Assembly: GCA_029948255.1 (NCBI GenBank)
Contig: JALIZF010001869.1
Span: forward strand, 186,001 to 250,000
DNA: 64,000 nt
DNA from: Telmatactis stephensoni
Taxonomy: Eukaryota > Cnidaria > Anthozoa > Actiniaria > Isophelliidae
Direction of reading: 5' to 3'
Part shown: positions 1-9,398 of the stretch, one piece after another
How positions within the stretch are numbered: the stretch's first letter is position 1
Layout: every line of letters begins with the position of its first letter
The notes under the pieces: generated by a model
Databases searched by the model: none
Told to the model about the DNA's origin: nothing
Seen by the model: only the letters and a program-made list of their open reading frames with translations
Made by a program: the position numbers and the translations under genes

Positions 1-60
1 TTTGAAGTTTGCCCAACATAGCATATATTTGAAAATAATAATTTAGCTTAAAGCCCAAAT

Positions 61-254
61 CGTTGCATCGCGACCAGCAAATTACAAATTTTGTTTTGAT
101 TTTGGGTTTTTCTGAGCCGTCAATCAGTTTGGAGGCGGAGCTTCTTTCGAATCGACTAATCACTGAACGAGTTCGTGAAAGCTCCGTCCCCAAGAATGAT
201 GGACGGATCCAAAAGACCAAAATCTTACCAACGTTGGAGGTGGCGATGCAACGA
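61..254. repeat. Fold-back (MITE-like) element
   Basis: The ends are near-perfect inverted repeats: CGTTGCATCGCGACC on the left and, read from the other strand, CGTTGCATCGCCACC on the right. The interior also folds back imperfectly (GATTTTGGGTTTTTCTGA pairs loosely with the right half). No coding sequence is credible inside. A longer relative with similar internal sequence lies at about 29242-29525. It sits in the intron upstream of the first visible nuclease exon. Confidence 0.6.
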
Positions 255-707
255 TTTTCGCTGTAATTCGATTCCATTTCATTTCATTTAGTTCGATTTC
301 GATTTAATTCGATTCAATATAGTTTATATCCGTATCTGAAAATAAGTAAAAGTAAAGAGTTTTCATTCTTGGTTTGTTTAGCACCGAATCCTCAATCAGC
401 CGTTGCAAACTATGATCCATATCTGCAAAAGTAGCTTTATCCAAACTTTAATGTTGAAGCTGAACGGTACTTGGCTAGAGGACATCTGGTTCCCGTTAGA
501 GATTTTTCCAACGATGGTGAACGCCAATTGACCATGGTTAACACCAACATTGCACCACAGTGGCAAGTGTTTAACAGTGGCAACTGGAATTTTGTAGAGG
601 CTGCAGTGAGAGCATATGCAGCAGAGGTTGGAAGAAGTGTCTATGTCTTCACTGGAACAGGTAACACCAAAAAGGTCATGCGCAGTAAGTCATATATAGA
701 CCATTAT

Positions 708-874
708 AGAGCCATGACGATTTGGAAGTGGTGCGTGATGGCGTTAGGTCGAGTGGTCAGAGGGTCGGTCTCGCAATCCGGTTGTGCCGCTCTGGCCACT
801 AGTTGAAGTTGAATTTGTTCCGGATAGTCCTAATTCAAATTCAACTTCTCGACCATGCATGCTTCTCTGAATAG
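708..874 (+). mobile_element. tRNA-derived SINE copy
   Basis: An A-box-like stretch (GGTCGAGTGGTCAGAG) is followed by a degenerate B-box region and then a tail with an internal hairpin: GAAGTTGAATTTG pairs with CAAATTCAACTTC. The same head-plus-tail arrangement occurs on the minus strand at 60345-60487, including CACTAG then GAATTTGTTCCG, so the two are copies of one SINE family. This copy sits in the nuclease copy 1 intron. Confidence 0.6.
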
Positions 875-991
875 CCAACTAGTTTGCCTACCGGCCAGTT
901 GCATTGGAGTCTTAAGTTAATAATAATGTTATGTTTATTTCAGTTTATCATTTGATTACTGTCACGTGCTACCCTCTTTAGATAAAGACTA

Positions 992-1253
992 TTTATTGAT
1001 GGATTGATGGATTGATGGATTGATGGATTGATGGATTGAAGGATTGATGGCTTGATGGCTTGATGGCTTGATGGCTTGATGGATTGATGGATTGATGGAT
1101 TGATGGATTGATGGATTGATGGATTGATGGATTGATGGATTGATGGATTGATGGATTGATGGATTGATGGATTGATGGATTGATGGATTGATGGATTGAT
1201 GGAATGATGGATTGATGGATTGATGGATTGATGGATTGATGGATTGATGGATT

Positions 1254-1286
<33 letters not shown>

Positions 1287-1404
1287 ATGGATGGATGGAT
1301 GGATGGATGGATGGATGGATGGATGGATGGATGGATGGATAGATGGATGGATGGATGGATGGATGGATGGATGGATGGATTGATTGATCGATTGATTGAT
1401 TGAT
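992..1404. repeat. Minisatellite, 8-bp GATTGATG unit grading into GGAT
   Basis: Over 250 bp consist of an 8-bp unit (GATTGATG) with a few variants such as GGCTTGAT. This changes abruptly near 1258 to a pure 4-bp GGAT array of about 120 bp, then ends in GATT repeats. It lies in the intron of nuclease copy 1. Long open frames over it (Ser-Ile-His-Pro type repeats on the minus strand) are artefacts of the repeat. Confidence 0.9.
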
Positions 1405-2011
1405 TTTATTTGCTATTTCAATGCTATGGCAACTCCGATCTCGACCACACCTTGTTTGTATATGTATGTCAACGTTTCTTATCCAGTACAGCCATCGCAG
1501 TAACATTTTTAAAAAAACCCCTCCGGATCTTGAAAGTACCAATTAGTTTCGAAAGCAAACAAAAGTTGTCACATTTCAGTATCCAATCTTATCTGATCGA
1601 ATTACGAAGAAAATCAAAATTTTCGATGGTTCGAACAACTGTTTTACTTTGTCTTAATGTATCTTTGAATCAGGTGGAAAGGCTAGGAATGTAGAAAACG
1701 GCCAGCAAATCCTCTTGCAAGGTGGTATTACTACACCAAGATTCTACTGGAAGGCTGTGTGCGATCCTGGCCATGGTTCAATTGTTTTTGTGGGTGAAAA
1801 TCGTGTTGGTTCTATAAATGATGAAAGGGTAAGAGGCTGCTATGGTATAGAGCAAGCAAAAAAGAAAGGAATCATATGCTGTTACAGCATGCAGGGTGCT
1901 CTTAACATACACAAGGGAGAAGATTTCAAGCTGCCACCTTTCAATGATAATTGCAGGCCTAACGTTATGACAGACGCCTTCAGAAATAGACTAAATGCCA
2001 ACTTACAATAA

Positions 2012-3366
2012 GATAGACTGGAAGCAGTGAGGTGAAACGCATACCAAATTCGGCCATTTGGGCAAGATAAATATTTATTGTTAGCAGCAACGCGCTTCTA
2101 AAATATAATTTGTTCTAATAATGGTGAAGAAGGAGGATATGTTTTATTGTAGGGAAAAGAATAAAGGTAGATCTGCATGAGTATATATTTAATTTCAAAT
2201 AGAAATGAAGCGAGGTGCGATTTTGTGTACTGTAACCCGTCACATTTCTTAGCTGACGTTAGTGCGTATTGTAATATTGCACCTAAATAACGGTCTTTTA
2301 CCACAAGATACGATTATTAGCCGGTATATATGACACATAGCTACACAGTAGTCGAAGTAAATCAGCAAAGGAGATTCGAATACTTTTGATCTCGATGATT
2401 TTCTTTCTCACGACTTTGTGTAACCACCTAGCGTTTATTTCTAATACCACTAACATTTATTCAAAATAATATATGAAAACTGATTTATAAATCGTAAAAT
2501 TTCCATAGAATATAAACCATACTAAATTGCAGACATTTTGGTGCAGATTTGATGCTAATCGACCTCAATGATCGGGAACAGTGTACAATTGAAGTTTTCT
2601 GTTTATGAATTCGACACGTACAAAACATACAATAATTTTTTGTAAACATTTCGTATTTAGTGTATTTATTCTAGTTACAAAGCCTTGATTTCTATATTGC
2701 TTTAAGACGCATTTGTCGTTGAATTGTTTGATATAATGCTACCAAAAGAGTTAGTCTAGGTCTAAAGGGAAATTGATAATTGTAGTTGGAAGTTTGCTGA
2801 ATTATTTTCGACAAGCGAAATCTCATGTACATATGTTATAGCTTTGTGCAAAAAATGTAAGGGACTGTTGAGGTTATTTTTCATAAGAGCGAAGCATATA
2901 CAAAAACAGACAAAGTTGTAATTACGTTATTTGGCATCGATATCTATCATCAGTTTATGAAATAAAAACGGTACACATTTCAGATTATCAAAACAATCTT
3001 CCTTGTGACGCTATTGGGTGCCTCCTCACTGCTTCCAGTCATAGCTTCTGACGACTGAAATAATAATAAAAAGAAATAGAAGCTATACAACAGTTTGCAT
3101 GATTCACTGGGCGACGAATGGGGAGTTCAATCAGATCGCTCTCTTTCCCTTTCCAAACCACGGCTTTGCCGGTCTTTGGCCGTAGATTCTGTCCCCTGCC
3201 AAATTTCATACCTCCACGAATTTAGGGTATGAGTCCAAATGAGAGAGTGAATGTTTAAGATGCCAGGGCCCCGTTTCTCGAAAGACCCGATAAAAATAAT
3301 AACTGTACATATATTTAGCGTCCAATGTCTTCAACCACTTGCAAACTAATTGGGGGACACTGAACT

Positions 3367-3443
<77 letters not shown>

Positions 3444-4209
3444 CCACTACATTTTCTAATATTTAGTGCATACCACTCTCAGCTCACTAGTTCGTTTTTA
3501 CTGAGGGAGGAAAACCGGAGGACCCGGACAAAAACCCTCGAAGCAAGGGAGAGAACGAAGTAACAAACCCAAGCCCGGGACCAGAGGTGACAGACCGGCG
3601 CTTTTAACCACTCCTTTCCCGATAACGTTTCGGGCACGTTTTTTAATTTTCGGAGGAGAAACGCTTCGTATCTGCATTTGCGTAAAAATCAAATTCCATT
3701 GTTTGACAACCTTGCTCGCGCGATATGACGTCAACTTCCTGCCTTACTAAGAATAACCTTAAGCGCCAATCACATCGCTCAAACATCAAACCGCAAGTTT
3801 CGCTCTCTTATTTTTTGTGGTCTCTTGCTGCTGAAGTAGTAGTCATAAAAGGCAAAGATGAATTACTTCTCGGAAAAAGTCAGCTTTAGGTGTCGGGGTA
3901 TGGGATTCCTCAAGTTACAAATTCCAGAAAATCTAGTCATGAGTGCGTCAAGCGAGAATGAGTTCCTACAAAACAAATGAAGTATCTAATGGTATTGGCA
4001 AGGTGAAGGACTACGAATAAAAAATTGCCTATAGATTCGAACGTCAAGCCTGTGGCTCAAGCAGAGCTTGAATGTGCATGATCGTTTTGTTGATTTAATT
4101 TTGATGACCTTTATTGATGACATATATTCATTTGTATCCTCCCTGTTTTCCTTTTCCAAATTCTACTCAGTTTACCATTATCAGTCATGCTTTTTATAAT
4201 GTTTTCTAG
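2012..4209. other. Intergenic or intronic stretch without recognised genes
   Basis: It follows the stop of nuclease copy 1 and is AT-rich. The only clear structure is the CT microsatellite near 3365-3444. Short open frames have no coding character or known family resemblance. No credible promoter or RNA gene was seen. Confidence 0.5.
3365..3444. repeat. (CT)n microsatellite
   Basis: An almost uninterrupted CT dinucleotide run of about 75 bp, with CCCTCT variants at the left edge and CCCTCC at the right. The serine/leucine-rich open frame across it is produced by the repeat. Confidence 0.95.
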
Positions 4210-4478
4210 GGATTCCAGAAATCGATCAAATCATGAAGGTTCTTTTGGCAACAAAAATGTTTGTAGCAGGCATCACTGGCTGCATTTTTGACAACACTAT
4301 TCCTGGTACCCTTGAGGAAAGAGGAATGATTAAGTGGAGAAATCAACTAGATAACGACCAGGATGGCGATTCCATGAACTCCGTTCCTCAAGTCTATAAC
4401 CTTCCATTATGTTTGAACAGAGTTTGTGAATACAAATGTGCAAAGTTTGCACCATTCGTTATTAACCAGCTCGTCTAG
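4210..4478 (+). CDS. Possible terminal exon of a small unrecognised protein
   Basis: A splice acceptor-like TTTTCTAG ends at 4209. An open frame then runs to a TAG at 4476-4478, and AATAAA follows at about 4519, as expected for a terminal exon. From the ATG at 4233 it would encode 81 aa with a mildly hydrophobic start (MKVLLATKMFVAGITGC) and four cysteines, three of them near the C-terminus (LCLNRVCEYKC). The hydrophobic start could be a weak signal peptide if translation begins there, or the exon may continue an upstream reading frame (phase 2). I do not recognise the family, and no upstream exon could be identified. It may belong to another secreted protein gene between the two nucleases. 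Confidence 0.3.
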
Positions 4479-4610
4479 AAACTAAAAATGTCAATCCAGT
4501 GTTCACTAAGTTTTAAGAAATAAAGACCGAACGACGACAGACCGTCTAACAGGTGGAGAGGAGCAGATCACAAAATAGTCAGCCTAGAGATAAAGAGAAT
4601 ATGTCATGGA

Positions 4611-4744
4611 AAGTGCGCGTCACTACGGTTTTTATTCACGAGTCGTGAGTATCATAAAACGAACGAGCGAAAAACGAGCGACATGGTGGGTTTTATATGA
4701 TACTTCATGATCACAACTCGTGAATAAAAACTGTACAAATCACT
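4611..4744. repeat. Small fold-back element
   Basis: GTTTTTATTCACGAGTCGTGA on the left pairs with a reverse-complement copy (TCACAACTCGTGAATAAAAAC) on the right, about 60 bp apart, and ATCATA motifs extend the stem. It has the structure of a MITE remnant; no target duplication could be defined. Confidence 0.5.
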
Positions 4745-4997
4745 TTACATGATGTTATGTATTTGTTATACACAAACTGAGAGCTTATAATCCTGGCATA
4801 CTATTTTTTTCGTTTTAATCTTTTTAATCTAATTATAAATGTAATAAAATGCTACAATATTTTTCTACAAATATTACTAGCAGAAAACTTTAATTTGTAA
4901 AATGTGCATTTAAACTAATATGAGGTGAGATATTAAATCATAGAAATTCGAATAAAAAATATTTGATAAATAAAACTGATGCGCCAATGAAAAACAC

Positions 4998-5101
4998 CTA
5001 GTAGTACATTTTTTCATACAGAATATCCACTTCTTCATCACTCAGTGGTGCTGCAGGTTTAATTGTCTTTGTCCCCTTTTCCAGCACATTGTAGAATGAA
5101 G
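4998..5101 (-). pseudogene. Orphan C-terminal coding fragment, unrecognised
   Basis: On the minus strand an acceptor-like AG precedes an open frame of 33 codons ending in TAG at 4998-5000. Its peptide is acidic and coding-like (it includes KPAAPLSDEEVDILYEKMYY). An in-frame stop lies immediately upstream, so it must be a terminal exon or a broken fragment. It loosely recalls C-terminal pieces of recombinase-like mobile proteins common in invertebrate genomes, but I cannot assign it. Confidence 0.25.
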
Positions 5102-5479
5102 CTTAGAATGATACTTCTAGAATGAAGTGGGCTCAAACTCCCTGTCGTTTATGATACTTATTTTAACATTCACTTCTCAGTTCTTGCGTAACGTAAACGT
5201 GTTATTATAAATTCCACAGAAATCTTAATTTTAAGAGTTCTTATTCGTCAATAACATGCAAATATCAAATATACACTGAACAAGGTTTACCTGAAGCTGC
5301 CTGAGGACTGAAGCCACTATTGTCTACTCGTCTAGACATGTCTATACCATACAGTGAAAGCAAAAGCAACCTTTACACCCCTTTACAATGGTATTCGACC
5401 TAGAAAGGACACGCACAACAAAAAACAAACATCATACACTATTTGACCAAGCAATAAACCGTGACACAATACTGAATTA

Positions 5480-6285
5480 TATTTCTGTTCAGTGTAGATG
5501 GAAAAAGACTCAATTTTTGCAATGTGTAATTCCATATCTCCTACCCTCGTCACATGCTATAGAAACATTGATCGATGTCACGTTTGACTCTTCTCTTTCC
5601 ATGATACCGCATATAAAGAATACCTGCAAGACTGCCTTCTTTCATCTCCGCAATTGCAATATAGCAAGAATTCGAAAATTTCTCTCTGTCAAGTCTACTG
5701 AAATCCTCATCCATGCCTTTATAACTTCAAAACTTGACAACTGTAACTCTGTTCTATTTGGCCTTCCTAAATACCTTATTGACCGCCTCCAAGCTGTCCA
5801 AAATGCTTCTGCTCGCCTCATCCGCCTTAACAAAGAAACGTGAACACATCTCTCCTGTACGTTCTCATTGACTTACACTGGCTTCCCGTTGAATACCGTA
5901 ATAAATTTAAAATACTTCTACTAACCTTCAAGGCTCTACATGGTATCGCTCCTGTCTACGTTCAAGAAATGATCTCTAAATACTCTCCTATACGTAATCT
6001 TCGCTCTTCTTCTCATCTGATGTTATGTACAAAGCTATATAATCTTAAGTGTTATGGTTATCGTTCGTTTTCTGTTGCTGCTCCTCTACTATGGAACTCT
6101 CTCCCTGTATCTGTAAGAGACATAACTTCTTTGGAATCCTTCAAGACTAGTGTCAAGACTTATTTATTTAAACTGGCCTACAATTGATAATTTTTCTTTT
6201 TAATTTTTATACAGCGCCTAGAACTGACTTGTATAGGCGCTCTACAAGCATTTATATTATATATTATATTATATTATTATACCCT
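5480..6285 (+). mobile_element. 3' fragment of an L2/CR1-type LINE, frameshifted
   Basis: Two open frames give the C-terminal region that follows the reverse transcriptase domain in L2/CR1-type non-LTR retrotransposons. The first (to about 5840) contains SKLDNCNSVLFGLPKYLIDR and LQAVQNASARLIRL. The second (about 5855-6187) contains IDLHWLPVEYRNKFKILLLT and LWNSLPVSVRDITSLESFK. They are in different frames; about four extra bases near 5855 would explain the break. The element ends with GGCGCT-type terminal sequence and a TATTATATT tail near 6255-6285, as this LINE group does. It lacks endonuclease and catalytic RT, so it is a dead 5'-truncated copy. Confidence 0.75.
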
Positions 6286-6760
6286 CGATCGCCTGCATGC
6301 GTAGCCTTTGGGTCCATTTCAAAGTGAAAATGACACCCCCTTTAAAGACAAGACAATTTCCCATACACTCAGTTGGATAGGTTTAAATTGTGAAAAAAAT
6401 TGAATCATCCTAAATCTATACTAGATATAGTAAAATTTCAACTCCAAAAAAGGACTCTTTTTATCTTGTTGGAAGAATACAAGCTGAGGAGGCTCCTTTT
6501 AATTTACCCTTGAGTTTGGTTTAAGTACACAAAAAAGCTTAGGCAAGGACAATGAGATGCAAACAATGGTACGGGAGAATTGAGCATTAAGTAGCACGAG
6601 GGCGTGTTTTAATAAACAATTTCGTTTTCTAGATGTTGTTTAAGCTCATGCTTAAAAGGAAGTCGCATGCAAAAGATCAATAAAAAATGTTTCATTTCAG
6701 TTTCTCGTCACTATTAATACTGCTTGAATTTTGAGACGCATTCCGTATTAGCACCTGCAG

Positions 6761-6844
6761 TATATATAAAGGCAGTATATTGCACGCACGCACTTTCCAT
6801 AGAACAGAAACAGAACAACACTTGGATCATCATTCATACTTTTG
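6761..6844 (+). promoter_or_regulatory. TATA box and probable non-coding first exon of nuclease copy 2
   Basis: TATATATAAA at 6761-6770 is a strong TATA box. About 30 bp downstream begins a stretch with no ATG-initiated protein that ends at a consensus donor, TTTG|GTAAGT, at 6844/6845. The next acceptor in the right place is ATATCTCAG ending at 9369, 29 bp before the nuclease ATG at 9399. I infer that this is the promoter and 5' UTR exon of copy 2, with a 2.5 kb first intron. Transcript data are needed to join them. Confidence 0.45.
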
Positions 6845-8707
6845 GTAAGTCAATTACTGTAAGTAAAAAGGAGCGAATTAGTTCGTGTCAATATATATTA
6901 TTTCCACGATTTCGATCTCAGCAAAATGAAATATATGTCTGAATTAGTGTACATGTGTTTCAGCATCGATGATATGGTCAACCAGATTTAGCAATCAGCT
7001 AACGAGTTTACTTTAAATTTTTCAAAATAACATAGTTTATACTGTACGTGCTGTTGTCTTGTTGTTGTTGTTGTTGTTGTTGGTTTTGCTTTGTTTTGTT
7101 GTTGTTGTTGTCTTTTTTATGATTAAAAAATATAAGTAATTTGAAAAATATTTCACTTGCAGAAACAGCGCTTTTTCGGGAATTTAGTCGGCCATGACTT
7201 CAACAATTTTTTTTGGAAAAGATAAACTTAAAGTTTCCGATTAAAGCTAATACAGATTTAAATTTTTTTTCACTTCTCGCATATTCTAGTGACTTATACG
7301 CGAAGCTATGATGAAGTTAGTGGTGTGTCCCGAATTGTTTAATAAATTACTGATTTTTATAGGATATGTTGGAATCACGTTATTTAACATACCAGAAGTA
7401 TATATAAGACTGTTTACATAGCAATACAACCGGCTGTTTTAATTTTTGAACATGCAGGCTGCTGAACAAACAGGCTGCTAACTTCCGCCTGGTGAAGACT
7501 TCTAGGTAGAAATATAGACATAAATATTTCCAAAAAATCTGCAATGATTTTGCTGGAAAGGCTACCAGGAGGGTTGAAAGATAAAATCGATCGGCTGCTT
7601 CATTGACCGATATAAAAAAACTTTCATTAAAGTGGTTTTTCGCTTGCAAAACCACTCAATAATTAAGTATATAATGATTACGTAAGCGAAAATGAAACTG
7701 AGTTCCATGAAAGAGTCTCAGACTACACTTCCTGGCCGGTTACACATACTATTTCGGCTCTATTTCTAAGAGTAATTAATTCGCCGACTTTTTTATACTA
7801 TACCTGTTATGTCAGGCCATCCCACTTTTGCGGCTTCTTGAGTTCGGCACTCGATGATTGCATGCATGATCCGTTGTTAAAACAATCCACCACCAGAGAA
7901 GCCATTTGCCAGCTGTCAATATGCCAGAATGATTTTATGGTTATATTACTCGCTCGGAATTATGATGTAGCCGTGTCTTGGTACCACATATCGGAAAGCC
8001 TAAGCAGTTACTATACATTGTTCTTGAGAGTAGTGGAAATAATCACAAGTAAGCTTGGTTTAGAATCCATTTCTTCTGACTTTTAATGTTGAGGGTAAAT
8101 TTGTTTCATTTAATTTTGGAAAGTATTCTGTCCTGCTTTCTGAAATTGCCCTTCTCTTCTTTTCTTTTGATATTTTAGGTTCCCTCTTATTTCTATTTGT
8201 CGCAATATTTTGCATTATTTGAAATTTCTGCAGCTGTCAGAATAAGATGAAAGAGCTAAAAACCATTGTCTTTTATTTCATACTGTGGTCTTGAGTAATG
8301 TCCCAAGTATTTCTTCATTTCTTTTTCTTTTTTCAAGAAAACTTTGATTTAAATTTACCAATCAGACGAATTTATTAGTTAACAAAGAGTTATATCAACT
8401 GATATGAAAAGTGGAACTGTATAATCGACTACATGTGCATTTTCATATCAAAACTCGAGTTACATGGATGTATGATGCATCGATCTGTGATAGTTTACGG
8501 AAAGGAACAAAACAAGACGGATCCCACAAACATCGTATTGGCTCCTTACGTACAAATCCTGATAAATAATGAAAAGACTCAATGGCAAATATATATAATC
8601 GTGAATATTTCTTTATATCGAATAAAAATTAGTCCTGATTTATTTGCATTAAGTAATTATCTATAATAAAAAATTGCACCTATACATAGAATAAAATGTC
8701 ACTATAA

Positions 8708-8926
8708 ACAGGGTCCCCTATATATCCCTTTGCAAAATGAAATCACGCAAAAAATTTGCTCTTTTCACGCGTCACGGACAATTAAAAAATCTCTTTCAAA
8801 TTCACAAAAAAATCAAAAGTTGCTTTCACGTGGACGCAAAACGATTTTAGCCCTTATATAAATCACGTTTCACGTCAAAATAAATCAGCCATTAACGTTT
8901 CACGCAAAAGGTATAGGGGACCCTGT
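8708..8926. repeat. MITE with ACAGGGTCCCCTATA termini
   Basis: The left end ACAGGGTCCCCTATA is matched by TATAGGGGACCCTGT at the right end. The subterminal regions also pair (CCCTTTGCAAAATGAAATCACG against the right arm with TTTCACGCAAAAGG). The interior has repeated TTTCACG motifs and no open frame. The CAGGGTCCCC-type end suggests a DNA transposon derivative of unknown superfamily. Confidence 0.65.
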
Positions 8927-9104
8927 AAAAAGTCTGTAAAGTCTCGATTAGTTAACACGATTTCAGGTTGTCTGAACTACTGGCTGGCTGTCGACTGGAT
9001 GCCTGCTTGCTTACTTAGTCCTTGTTTAATTAATTTACTTGCTTGTTTGCCTAATAGCTTGCTCGATTGCTTAATGTTTTCTTATTAGCTGGCTTGCTTG
9101 CTTG

Positions 9105-9160
9105 ATTAATTGACTGATTGATTGACTGATTGATTGAATGAATGAATGAACGAATGGTTA

Positions 9161-9192
<32 letters not shown>

Positions 9193-9230
9193 GTTGGTTG
9201 CATGGTTGATTGATTGATTGATTGATTGAC

Positions 9231-9295
<65 letters not shown>

Positions 9296-9297
9296 TT
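9105..9297. repeat. (GATT)n microsatellite
   Basis: A mainly 4-bp GATT repeat with GACT, GAAT and GGTT variants in the left half and a pure run on the right (about 9220-9295). It ends about 100 bp before the nuclease copy 2 start codon. Confidence 0.9.
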
Positions 9298-9398
9298 ACT
9301 GTTTATTGATTTCTTTTATATCGGGAAGCTAGACACATGATTTGCCAAGCTTTATTTCTTATATCTCAGGGAGTGTATTCATTGAACCTTACCTAGAG

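Larger units (their letters stand above)
382..2011 (+). pseudogene. ENDOD1-like secreted endonuclease, copy 1 (5' truncated by window; in-frame stop)
   Basis: Two exons are visible, 382-660 and 1674-2011, each with AG/GT boundaries in phase with copy 2 at 9399-12436. The second exon ends in a TAA at 2009-2011. The protein belongs to the DNA/RNA non-specific endonuclease (NUC, ENDOD1-like) family. ARGHL carries the catalytic histidine of the DRGH-type motif, and MVNTNIAPQWQ holds the metal-binding asparagine. These enzymes are secreted metal-dependent nucleases. Upstream exons, including the signal peptide seen in copy 2, lie outside the window. The codon at 432-434 is TAG where copy 2 has GGG (Gly), so the reading frame is interrupted 17 codons into the first exon. 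It is a pseudogene, a null allele or a base error. The intron contains a SINE and a large minisatellite. Confidence 0.7.
6845..9369 (+). other. Presumed first intron of nuclease copy 2
   Basis: No coding exon is evident. It holds a GTT microsatellite (7052-7112), an ACAGGGTCCCCTATA-ended MITE (8708-8926) and GATT repeats (9105-9297). A second TATA-like TATATATAAG lies near 7398. The remainder is AT-rich and featureless. Confidence 0.4.

Noticed and set aside
940..1542. 200-codon minus-strand frame rich in Ser-Ile-His-Pro repeats
   Set aside because: It is the translation of the GATTGATG/GGAT minisatellite; every frame of such an array stays open.
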